Shown: one piece after another, positions 5,935-11,092 of the stretch
Numbering within the stretch: position 1 is the stretch's first letter
Layout: each line of letters opens with the position of its first letter
Origin: SM23-78 sp041479965
Lineage (GTDB): Archaea; Nanobdellota; Nanobdellia; Woesearchaeales; SM23-78
Direction: 5' to 3'
Length of the DNA stretch: 11,578 nt
Assembly: GCA_041479965.1 (NCBI GenBank)
Contig: JBGOZE010000042.1
Span: 1 to 11,578 of the forward strand
Position numbers and translations under genes: made by a program
The notes under the pieces: generated by a model
Seen by the model: the letters and a program-made list of their open reading frames with translations, nothing else
What the model was told of the DNA's origin: nothing
Database searches by the model: none

Positions 5935-6417
5935 ATGAAAACAATGAATAAGCTCATGATGATATTAGCATTTTGTGTCTTACTGACTCTCTTAGCAGGA
6001 TGCCAGAAGGCAACTCCAACGCCAGTTTCCCAGACTAGCTGCGCAACAGATGATGACTGCGCCTGCGGAACTCACATTGATACTGGTGATTGCTTCATCG
6101 GCAACAAGGCTTTTGTTAATGTGGAGAAGCAATGCCCTGACTTCTGCACAGGAATAGCAGCCATGTTCGAGATAAGATGCGTTGATAATAATTGCAAGCA
6201 GGTTAGAAAAGAGACTCCTGCTCCTCAAGATGAATGCACATCTGATTCTGACTGTGTTCCTGAGCAGTGCTGCCACCCAACAACCTGCATACCTGCTGAG
6301 CAAAAAGGAGTTTGCAACTTGGCTTGCACTGCTGTATGCTTGCCTGGGACGATTGATTGTGGAGGCTTTTGCGCTTGCGACAATGGCAAATGCACAGCCC
6401 AGCTCAATGATTTGTGA
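5935..6417 (+). CDS. Cysteine-rich lipoprotein
   Basis: The 160-residue product has a lipoprotein signal peptide ending LLAGC, with the lipidated residue Cys23. The mature part contains 20 further cysteines in two blocks: eight between Cys36 and Cys87, and twelve between Cys101 and Cys153. Each block opens with the same motif, C-x-S/T-D-x-D-C (CATDDDC at 36-42, CTSDSDC at 101-107), which suggests duplication or a repeated disulfide-rich module. The protein should sit on the outer face of the membrane with many disulfides, or it may bind metal. It is the first gene of a unit that encodes a Rieske protein, a glutaredoxin-like protein and a disulfide reductase, so a link to thiol chemistry is tempting, but those three are cytoplasmic. 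No specific function is recognised. Confidence 0.8.
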   Translation: MKTMNKLMMILAFCVLLTLLAGCQKATPTPVSQTSCATDDDCACGTHIDTGDCFIGNKAFVNVEKQCPDFCTGIAAMFEIRCVDNNCKQVRKETPAPQDECTSDSDCVPEQCCHPTTCIPAEQKGVCNLACTAVCLPGTIDCGGFCACDNGKCTAQLNDL

Positions 6418-6440
6418 GAATAAGTAAAAAGAGGAACCAT

Positions 6441-6767
6441 ATGAGTGATGTTAAAGCTAAAAAGAGCCCTTGGCTATTGGCGATTGAAGATGCCGAGCTA
6501 GAAGAAGGCAGCATGAAGCTTGTTAACCTGGGAGATACTCCAGTTCTTGTTGTGAAAAAAGAAGGAAGATTGTATGCAATTGACAACAGGTGCGCTCACA
6601 TGGAATGCCCATTATCTGCAGGCACTCTTGAGGGCTTTATTGTGAAATGCCCTTGCCATGACTGGAAGTTTGATGTCAGGACAGGAGAATTCATTGATGC
6701 TCCAGAGATAAAGCTGGCTGTTTTTCAAGTCAAGATAAAGAAAGGAAAGGTATATGTGAAAATCTAG
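6441..6767 (+). CDS. Rieske-type [2Fe-2S] ferredoxin
   Basis: The 108-residue soluble protein carries both Rieske cluster-binding boxes: Cys51-Ala-His53 (CAHMECPLSAG) and Cys70-Pro-Cys-His73 (CPCHDWKFD). The remainder fits the all-beta Rieske fold, with the typical DWKFDVRTGEF strand after box 2. Members of this stand-alone group resemble the ferredoxin components of dioxygenases and NirD-like proteins and carry single electrons. There is no membrane anchor and no oxygenase domain nearby. The start at 6441 was chosen over an in-frame GTG at 6414 because GAGGA (6431-6435) is ideally placed before it. It lies 23 bp after the lipoprotein and 11 bp before the glutaredoxin-like gene, consistent with an operon. 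Confidence 0.92.
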   Translation: MSDVKAKKSPWLLAIEDAELEEGSMKLVNLGDTPVLVVKKEGRLYAIDNRCAHMECPLSAGTLEGFIVKCPCHDWKFDVRTGEFIDAPEIKLAVFQVKIKKGKVYVKI

Positions 6768-6778
6768 AGGTGGATTAT

Positions 6779-7033
6779 ATGAAAAAAGTGATGCTTTACG
6801 CCCTGAGCACCTGCCCTTGGTGCATGAAGACCAAGCAATTCTTCAAGGACAACAAAGTAGCCTTTGATTTCATCGACTATGACCTGGCTGATGAAGGAGA
6901 GCAAGAGAAAATAATGGCTGACCTGAATAAGTATGGGAGCAGCGGAAGCTTTCCAGTAATCATAATCGGAGACGAAGTCATCATAGGCTATAACCCTGAC
7001 AAGATAGCCAAAGCACTGGAGATTAAGAAATGA
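6779..7033 (+). CDS. Glutaredoxin-like/NrdH-type redoxin
   Basis: The 84-residue protein is a single thioredoxin-fold domain. It has the active site C-P-W-C at Cys12-Cys15 (STCPWCMK), a cis-proline segment GSFPVIIIGDE (about 57-67) and the terminal GYNPDKI helix start that packs on it, all typical of glutaredoxins and NrdH redoxins. It should reduce protein disulfides in the cytoplasm. The ATG at 6779 is preceded by GAGGTG (6767-6772); an in-frame GTG at 6770 is part of that site and was rejected as the start. The stop overlaps the FTR start by ATGA, so the two proteins are translationally coupled. In Methanosarcina an FTR-type reductase reduces a NrdH redoxin, which supports the pairing. Confidence 0.9.
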   Translation: MKKVMLYALSTCPWCMKTKQFFKDNKVAFDFIDYDLADEGEQEKIMADLNKYGSSGSFPVIIIGDEVIIGYNPDKIAKALEIKK

Positions 7034-7371
7034 GTTCTGACCCTGTTGTGGAAGCAAGAAAGAAGATGCTCAGGAATTATTATGAGAAAATAGTTGATAA
7101 GCTAGGCTACAAGTTCACTCCTGACACTGCACTGGTGGAGTTCTTGCTTGAAGCAGAAGTCAAGCTTGAGCAGAAGCACGGCAGCCCATTCTGCCCATGC
7201 CAGGCAAGGACTGGTGAGAGAGAGCATGACATGAAGATAGTCTGCCCCTGCATACCCTTCCACAGGAAGCACTATGATGCCATGAAGAGGTGCTGGTGTG
7301 GCTTGTTCGTCCATAAGGATGTGACTAATCCTGATGAATTATTGCAGATACCTGCTAATGAAGTGAAGTAA
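7030..7371 (+). CDS. Ferredoxin:thioredoxin reductase, catalytic (beta) subunit
   Basis: The 113-residue protein has the three paired-cysteine motifs of FTR catalytic subunits: CPC at Cys55/Cys57, CPC at Cys72/Cys74 and CWC at Cys88/Cys90. By family knowledge four of these cysteines hold a [4Fe-4S] cluster and the second Cys of the first and third pairs form the redox disulfide. The enzyme takes electrons from ferredoxin and reduces a redoxin disulfide. The spacing between the second and third pairs is 13 residues, longer than the 8 of plant and cyanobacterial enzymes but like other archaeal members, and the third pair has Trp in place of His. No variable (alpha) subunit gene is nearby, as usual in archaea. 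It overlaps the redoxin gene by 4 bp (ATGA). Confidence 0.92.
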   Translation: MSSDPVVEARKKMLRNYYEKIVDKLGYKFTPDTALVEFLLEAEVKLEQKHGSPFCPCQARTGEREHDMKIVCPCIPFHRKHYDAMKRCWCGLFVHKDVTNPDELLQIPANEVK

Positions 7372-7416
7372 AAAACGAGAATGATATAAAACAAAAGAAT
7401 CCTTTGCTTTAGCTTC

Positions 7417-7770
7417 TTATTTCTTCGCATCAACGCCCAGGTTGGGCAATTTGACTTTCAAGTATTCATCCACGTTTTTGTCTGCGAGGTTCCTGAAGTC
7501 AAGGAAAAGATACTTGACTCCTGTGTCAGTGTAAAGCTTAAGCCTTTCATCATAGTCTTGATTGCCTTCTGCTGCGAACCTGAAGCAATCAATGAAGACT
7601 TCATGGTCGTTCAAGAAGAAGTGAGGCCTGACTTCTGAGCCATTGAGCTGTACCTTCTTGTCCCTCTCAAAATTGATGAAATTATTGTAAAGGAACATGC
7701 TGATCTTTTCTTTGAGCTCTGCCAAGTTACGCCTATTCTCTCTTTCCCGTTCATTAATTGGTCCTGCCAT
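7417..7770 (-). CDS. Hypothetical protein, possibly a degenerate PD-(D/E)XK nuclease-like fold
   Basis: The 117-residue protein has a charged N-terminal helix (NERERENRRN), then alternating strands and helices: VQLNGSEVRPHFFLNDHEVFIDCF (about 40-63), DERLKLYTDTGVKYLFLDFRNL (74-95) and a C-terminal helix. The order, a strand with R-P-x-F-F-L-x-D-x, a second strand ending I-D, then R-x-x-x-Y and a Y-L-F-L-D strand, recalls small Vsr/DUF559-like nucleases, where the first motif reads P-D-F-Y-L. Here His50 replaces the acidic residue and no Lys follows the second motif, so catalysis looks doubtful. This is a resemblance by eye only. A ribosome-binding site AGGTGAG (minus strand, around 7780-7785) supports the ATG at 7770. 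It lies downstream of the GH15-like gene on the same strand with its own TATA box. Confidence 0.65.
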   Translation of the reverse strand: MAGPINERERENRRNLAELKEKISMFLYNNFINFERDKKVQLNGSEVRPHFFLNDHEVFIDCFRFAAEGNQDYDERLKLYTDTGVKYLFLDFRNLADKNVDEYLKVKLPNLGVDAKK

Positions 7771-7795
7771 GGAGAAAACTCACCTGAATAACTAG

Positions 7796-7804
7796 TATAT
7801 AAAT
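7796..7804 (-). promoter_or_regulatory. TATA box of the nuclease-like hypothetical gene
   Basis: On the minus strand this reads ATTTATATA. It is centred about 30 nt before the ATG at 7770. That spacing would put the transcription start almost at the ATG and leave the AGGTGAG motif outside the mRNA, so either the start site is earlier or one of the two signals is fortuitous. Confidence 0.45.
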
Positions 7805-7822
7805 TTTACTACAACTATTATT

Positions 7823-8935
7823 TTACTTTTTAGCTTCAGAAACAAACTTCTTGTTCAAGTCATGCAATGCCACTATGAACAATGATTCTGACCATCCTAA
7901 TGGGTTGTTCTCGTTGTGCTTTTCTGAGTTGCAGAAGTAGAGTTCTGGCAGTCCTTCTGGAGTGAGGTCTTCCATGGCTTCATCAATGAAATGCTTTGCT
8001 TTCTTCTTGTTGTTCATGTGCTCGTAGATTATTGCCAGCCAGCTCAGGCCGAAAGTCCATTCTGCTTCTTCGCTGTAGCCGTCAGGGTTCTTGTTGTAGT
8101 AATGGTCGTTCTTGTACCTCACTATTCCTCGCTCTCTTAGGAGAAGGTATTCTACGTTCTTGAGTATCTCGTCCCTTTGGCTGGGCGTGACCACATTGTA
8201 AGGCCAGATGAGTGAGAGAAGAGCCAGGTCTACGAACTTCTTCTTTGACTCTCTAGGCAGGAGAGAGTTCAAGGTCTGCTCTCCTTTCATGATTATGTCT
8301 TCAGGAACAATTATGCCAGGAATGTTCTTGACTGCTTTCAATCCTGCAAGGCAAGCTCCGACGCTTGAGGCGTGAACCTCTTCATCTTCTTCCCATATTC
8401 CATTGTCTTCGTCCTGCCAGTACTGGACACTGTCAAGATACTTGACAAGCTTGTTGACTATCCTCACATAGTCTTGGTTCTTGAGTATCTGCCTTTGATG
8501 ATGATTGACTAATTCTCCAATCCTGAAAAGAATTGCTCCTATGCTGTCGTTCTGCTTGTTGCCCCATTCCTCCCAGAACTCATCGAAAGTCTGAGGATCA
8601 ACCCTTGCGTGGATGTACTCGTGCTTGTACTTAGGCTTGGAGCTTATGGCATGATCAAGCTTAGCCTCGTGCTTGATGAAGACTTTAAGGAGAGCTTCAT
8701 AGGTTTTTTCCACAGTATCCCAGTCACCAATGACTTCAAAAGCAAGGCACTCGTAGAAATTATCCCTTAGCCATGACTTGTTGTAGCCAGTTGTGCTGTC
8801 TTTCTTTGAAGCTGCGAACAATCCAGACTCGTACTGCAGGTTCTTGAGGATTTGCAAGTGCTGCTTGATGAGCTGCTTGTAAGTGAGTCTTGGAAGGATT
8901 TTCTCTGCCAATGATATTTTCTTTGGCTTGCCCAT
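7823..8935 (-). CDS. Glycoside hydrolase family 15-like protein (glucoamylase/trehalase type)
   Basis: About 370 residues from the ATG at 8935; an ATG at 8947 would add MEAI. Landmarks of the (alpha/alpha)6 GH15 fold are SWLRDNFY near residue 55, NDSIGAILFRIGEL near 129-142, GIWEEDEEVHASSVG near 179-193 (candidate general acid Glu182 or Glu183), EEAEWTFGLSWLAI near 289-302 and PLGWSESLFIVAL near 345-357 (candidate base Glu350). Relatives cleave alpha-glucans or trehalose, or belong to the phosphorylase-kinase regulatory group. There is no signal peptide, so a cytoplasmic role in storage-glucan or sugar breakdown is likely. It is shorter than classical members because it lacks the N-terminal beta-sandwich domain. 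The later ATG is preferred because it puts the TATA box 28 nt upstream. Confidence 0.8.
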   Translation of the reverse strand: MGKPKKISLAEKILPRLTYKQLIKQHLQILKNLQYESGLFAASKKDSTTGYNKSWLRDNFYECLAFEVIGDWDTVEKTYEALLKVFIKHEAKLDHAISSKPKYKHEYIHARVDPQTFDEFWEEWGNKQNDSIGAILFRIGELVNHHQRQILKNQDYVRIVNKLVKYLDSVQYWQDEDNGIWEEDEEVHASSVGACLAGLKAVKNIPGIIVPEDIIMKGEQTLNSLLPRESKKKFVDLALLSLIWPYNVVTPSQRDEILKNVEYLLLRERGIVRYKNDHYYNKNPDGYSEEAEWTFGLSWLAIIYEHMNNKKKAKHFIDEAMEDLTPEGLPELYFCNSEKHNENNPLGWSESLFIVALHDLNKKFVSEAKK

Positions 8936-8952
8936 AATAGCTTCCATGATGT

Positions 8953-8968
8953 TTCTGGTTAATAAAGT
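8953..8968 (-). promoter_or_regulatory. Promoter element of the GH15-like gene, shared with the metallo-hydrolase gene
   Basis: On the minus strand this reads CTTTATTAACCAGAAA. The TATA-like part is centred 28 nt before the ATG at 8935. The 13-mer at 8953-8965 is identical to 5850-5862, the promoter of the metallo-hydrolase gene. Both lie between a minus-strand enzyme gene and a divergent plus-strand lipoprotein gene. Confidence 0.45.
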
Positions 8969-8985
8969 TAGCGGAATTCAAAAGA

Positions 8986-8993
8986 TTTATAAC
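8986..8993 (+). promoter_or_regulatory. TATA box of the PsbP/Mog1-like lipoprotein gene
   Basis: TTTATAAC is centred about 43 nt before the ATG at 9032. The predicted transcript starts near 9016 and has a short leader containing AGGTGG (9021-9026). Confidence 0.5.
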
Positions 8994-9031
8994 AAGCATC
9001 AGCCATAGATGAATCATAGAAGGTGGTTAGA

Positions 9032-9616
9032 ATGAAGCTCAATAATCTTTTATTGGCTGTGGTGTTGGTTCTCGTCATCATGGCGGTTGGATGTCAGAAG
9101 AAAAGCTTGGCTCCTCCTAAAGAGCTCAGCCAGGCTGAAGCCCAGAAATTTGTCTTCATAAAGAATCCTGAGCTGGTGACTCACAACACTTTCACCATAG
9201 TCAAGCCGAAGGCATGGCAAGAAGTCCAACATTCGAGCAACACTTTAGTCTATCTCCCCATTGATAGCAGTATTAATGATTCCTTTTCTGAAAAGATTAG
9301 CATGATAGTCGGCTTTGTCCCTGAGAACGAGACACGCTCATTAGAGGAACTTACTCAGATAGACCTTGCCAACAGTAAGGAGATGATGCCTGCCTTGGAG
9401 GTTATAAGCCAGGAAGATCATCGCATGGGTCAACTGGATGGTATTAGAGTAGTTTTTACCATGCGCATTCAGAACAGGACTATTGAGATTACACAGCTCA
9501 GGACAAGGCAAGGCAGAGTAGTTTACGCGTTTAGCCAGCAATGCGAGCAAGACAACTGCAAGTACACAGACCTATTCTATGAGATGGCCGGAAGCTTTGA
9601 ATGGAAGAATCCTTGA
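9032..9616 (+). CDS. Lipoprotein with a PsbP/Mog1-like domain
   Basis: The 194-residue product has a lipoprotein signal ending MAVGC with the lipidated residue Cys21. A linker follows, then a domain from about residue 40 with the pattern NTFTIVKPKAWQEV...ISMIVGFVPE...LEELTQIDLANSKE...GIRVVFTM...VVYAFSQQCE...DLFYEMAGSFEW. This is the order seen in PsbP/Mog1/DcrB-like proteins: an opening F-x-I-x-x-P-x-x-W strand, a central helix, and a final helix followed by S-F. Such domains are extracytoplasmic and mostly of unknown ligand. Two cysteines (QQCEQDNC) near the end could form a disulfide. The ATG at 9032 is chosen because AGGTGG at 9021-9026 precedes it; an in-frame GTG at 9023 lies inside that site. 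Domain assignment is by pattern only. Confidence 0.75.
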   Translation: MKLNNLLLAVVLVLVIMAVGCQKKSLAPPKELSQAEAQKFVFIKNPELVTHNTFTIVKPKAWQEVQHSSNTLVYLPIDSSINDSFSEKISMIVGFVPENETRSLEELTQIDLANSKEMMPALEVISQEDHRMGQLDGIRVVFTMRIQNRTIEITQLRTRQGRVVYAFSQQCEQDNCKYTDLFYEMAGSFEWKNP

Positions 9617-9650
9617 ATAATAAACTGAAAAAAATCCAATTCAAAGCAAG

Positions 9651-9659
9651 CTTTTTAAA
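9651..9659 (+). promoter_or_regulatory. TATA box of the SRP RNA gene
   Basis: CTTTTTAAA is centred about 26 nt before 9681, where the sequence takes on the conserved 5' form of archaeal SRP RNA. Confidence 0.6.
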
Positions 9660-9680
9660 CCCCTCCTTCTTCCTATTCCC

Positions 9681-9944
9681 TGCTAGGCTGGGAGGCTTAT
9701 CCTCTCCTGTTACCCAAAACGGATATATGTGGGAGCTGAAGCCCAAGGGGCGGTTTGCTCCTTAAGCATTAGTCCTGTTCAGACCGTTGAGGCTCTGTCC
9801 TCTTTGGCTCTTATCTTTGCGAACCGAGTCAGGTCGGGAACGAAGCAGCTCTAAGCCTAGGCAAGGGTGCTTTGAGGGTTGCGGAGCGGAGGAACGAATA
9901 GGATCAACTAATGTTTGAGTTGCCTATCCACCCTTGGGCGCGCC
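9681..9944 (+). ncRNA. ffs: Signal recognition particle RNA (archaeal 7S RNA)
   Basis: The conserved helix 8 is at 9828-9849 (GTCAGG, then a GGAA tetraloop at 9837-9840, then GAAGCAGC), the SRP54-binding site. The 5' Alu-type domain follows the archaeal pattern: CTAGGCTGGG, hairpin GGAGG/CCTCTCC, CTGTTACCC, then GAAGCCCAAGGGGCGGTT. The base of helix 5 is confirmed by pairing: GCCCAAGGG (9741-9749) is the exact complement of CCCTTGGGC (9931-9939), and further segments such as AAGCATT and AATGTTT can pair inside it. With SRP54 and SRP19 the RNA targets membrane and secreted proteins. Both ends are estimates. The terminal helix 1 that closes many archaeal SRP RNAs is not evident, as the sequence after 9939 (GCGCC) does not match the 5' end. 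Confidence 0.93.
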
Positions 9945-9954
9945 TTTATTATTT

Positions 9955-10503
9955 ATGAGACTCACAACAGATAGATTGGTAATCAGGGAATTTGAGAAAA
10001 AAGACTTGTCTTCGCTAATCAGGAATATAAACGACCTGGAAGTTTCGCAGTACCTGCTTCTTGTGCCTTATCCTTACAGGAAAAAAGATGCTGAGTGGTG
10101 GATTAACCATTGCCAGGAAGAAGCTAAGAAAAAGCCAAGAGTGAACTATGACCTTGGGATTGAGCTTAAGTCTTCGAAAGAACTTGTTGGAGGCATAGGC
10201 TTGACCCATGCTGATTATTTCCAAGGCACAGCAGAGATAGGATTCTACCTTGGAAAAGATTATTGGAGGCAGGGGATAATGTCTGAAGCGATTAAGTCTG
10301 TGGTTGATTTTGCTTTTGATAAGCTGAAGATGAGAAGGATAAACTGGTATGCCTATGTTGAGAATGAAGCTTCCAATGAATTAGCTAAGAAGATGGGCTT
10401 TGTTTTTGAAGGCACCAGGCGGAAGGCTGCCAGGGCTAAGGCCACAGGAAAAGTGCATGATGATAATATGTACGGTTTGCTTAGAGAAGATTGGAGGAGG
10501 TGA
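9955..10503 (+). CDS. GNAT-family N-acetyltransferase (RimJ/RimL type)
   Basis: The 182-residue protein opens with the RimJ-type pattern TDRLVIREFEKKDL, has GGIGLTHAD in the middle strand (79-87), the acetyl-CoA-binding stretch AEIGFYLGKDYWRQGIMSEAI (93-113; Arg-Gln-Gly-Ile is the pyrophosphate loop), VENEASNELAKKMGF (135-149) and a terminal REDW. It should transfer an acetyl group from acetyl-CoA to an amine, such as a protein N-terminus or a small amine. The start was moved from an in-frame TTG at 9934 to the ATG at 9955 because the TTG lies inside the 3' strand of SRP RNA helix 5. There is no ribosome-binding site or TATA box at the normal distance, so expression may depend on read-through from the SRP RNA promoter. 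Confidence 0.9.
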   Translation: MRLTTDRLVIREFEKKDLSSLIRNINDLEVSQYLLLVPYPYRKKDAEWWINHCQEEAKKKPRVNYDLGIELKSSKELVGGIGLTHADYFQGTAEIGFYLGKDYWRQGIMSEAIKSVVDFAFDKLKMRRINWYAYVENEASNELAKKMGFVFEGTRRKAARAKATGKVHDDNMYGLLREDWRR

Positions 10504-10508
10504 ATGAT

Positions 10509-10706
10509 ATGCCGGTAATAACAGTAGAGACCTGGCCAGCAGACAAGGCAAGGAAGAAGGAGATGATCAAGAAGATCACTGAAGTGTTCACAGGGATGGG
10601 AATCCCTGGAGAAGCAGTGACCATCATAGTGCATGACACTAGCCTCGAGAACTGGGGAACCTGCGGAGAGCAGCACTGCGACAAGTACAAGGACTTGAAA
10701 AGATAA
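10509..10706 (+). CDS. 4-oxalocrotonate tautomerase-like protein
   Basis: The 65-residue protein begins MPVITVETWPAD, so removal of Met exposes an N-terminal proline, the catalytic base of the tautomerase superfamily. The rest follows the family: a helix KKEMIKKITEVFTGMGIP, the strand AVTIIVHDT and the segment ENWGTCGEQ, equivalent to the loop with an aromatic residue near the active site. The arginines that bind the substrate in 4-oxalocrotonate tautomerase are not at their usual places (Thr in the strand), so the natural substrate is unknown. The C-terminus has two cysteines (CGEQHC). A strong ribosome-binding site GGAGGAGGTGA (10493-10503) overlaps the end of the acetyltransferase gene and fixes the ATG at 10509, so the two genes form an operon. 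Confidence 0.88.
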   Translation: MPVITVETWPADKARKKEMIKKITEVFTGMGIPGEAVTIIVHDTSLENWGTCGEQHCDKYKDLKR

Positions 10707-10736
10707 AGAGAATTTAGAGAGTCTTTTGGGATTAAA

Positions 10737-10744
10737 TTTAAATA
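10737..10744 (+). promoter_or_regulatory. TATA box of the 58-codon membrane protein gene
   Basis: TTTAAATA is centred 29 nt before the ATG at 10770, the leaderless spacing seen at several genes here. Confidence 0.5.
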
Positions 10745-10769
10745 ATCCTCTAATAATCACCTCATCTGC

Positions 10770-10946
10770 ATGAAGACAGGTATCAGAGGCTTTTTCAGGG
10801 ACATATTAATTATCTACATCAGCTTTAGGTTGATTCTTGTCTGGCTTTTCGGTGCCAAGTTCGACTTTGTCCTGGGAGTCATGGTTGTGCTTCTCGGGAT
10901 TTCATCAATCTGGTTCATGATTGAAAGGATTGGCTTGGTCAATTGA
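10770..10946 (+). CDS. Small membrane protein, 58 residues, two predicted helices
   Basis: The frame from ATG 10770 to TGA 10944-10946 encodes 58 residues: a short basic N-terminus (MKTGIRGFFRD), a hydrophobic segment ILIIYISFRLILVWLFGA (about 12-29), a short turn with K-F-D, a second hydrophobic segment FVLGVMVVLLGISSIWFMI (about 33-51) and the tail ERIGLVN. A hairpin with both ends in the cytoplasm is the likely topology. The support for its being a real gene is the well-placed TATA box, the amphipathic/hydrophobic pattern and the start at the first possible ATG; no ribosome-binding site is visible. The function is not recognised. Confidence 0.6.
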   Translation: MKTGIRGFFRDILIIYISFRLILVWLFGAKFDFVLGVMVVLLGISSIWFMIERIGLVN

Positions 10947-10984
10947 ATAATTCCGCTTTGATCCTGATTAACGAATATTTTACG

Positions 10985-10999
10985 TTTTTCTTCTTTTCT
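10985..10999 (+). terminator. Possible T-rich transcription terminator
   Basis: A T-rich stretch (TTTTTCTTCTTTTCT) lies about 40 nt after the stop codon of the small membrane protein, and a second T-run follows at 11006-11010. Archaeal RNA polymerase stops at such U-tracts without a hairpin. The call rests on composition only. Confidence 0.35.
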
Positions 11000-11061
11000 C
11001 TCCGGTTTTTAGGCAGAGCATTATATAAAGCACCAGCCAACATCTTTCCTTACCCAAAAAA

Positions 11062-11069
11062 TTTATAAA
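11062..11069 (+). promoter_or_regulatory. TATA box of the two-gene regulator operon
   Basis: TTTATAAA predicts transcription starting near 11091, which falls between the two palindromes. A second TATA-like sequence (TTATATAAAG, 11021-11030) lies 40 bp upstream. Both are followed by CACCAG, which suggests a short partial duplication or alternative promoters. Confidence 0.55.
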
Positions 11070-11074
11070 CACCA

Positions 11075-11090
11075 GTTAATCAATATTAAC
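11075..11090 (+). promoter_or_regulatory. Palindromic operator 1 (GTTAAT-N4-ATTAAC)
   Basis: GTTAAT (11075-11080), spacer CAAT, ATTAAC (11085-11090): a perfect 6-bp inverted repeat just downstream of the TATA box and over the predicted transcription start. A repressor dimer bound here would block the polymerase. Confidence 0.65.
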
Positions 11091-11092
11091 AG

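Noticed and set aside
6414..6440. N-terminal extension of the Rieske protein from the GTG at 6414
   Set aside because: It overlaps the end of the lipoprotein gene, and the ATG at 6441 has a well-spaced GAGGA.
7372..7416. Terminator between the FTR gene and the convergent hypothetical gene
   Set aside because: Only scattered short T-runs and no convincing hairpin.
9934..9954. N-terminal extension of the acetyltransferase from the TTG at 9934
   Set aside because: These codons are inside the 3' strand of SRP RNA helix 5, and the family normally begins at the MRLTTDRL segment.
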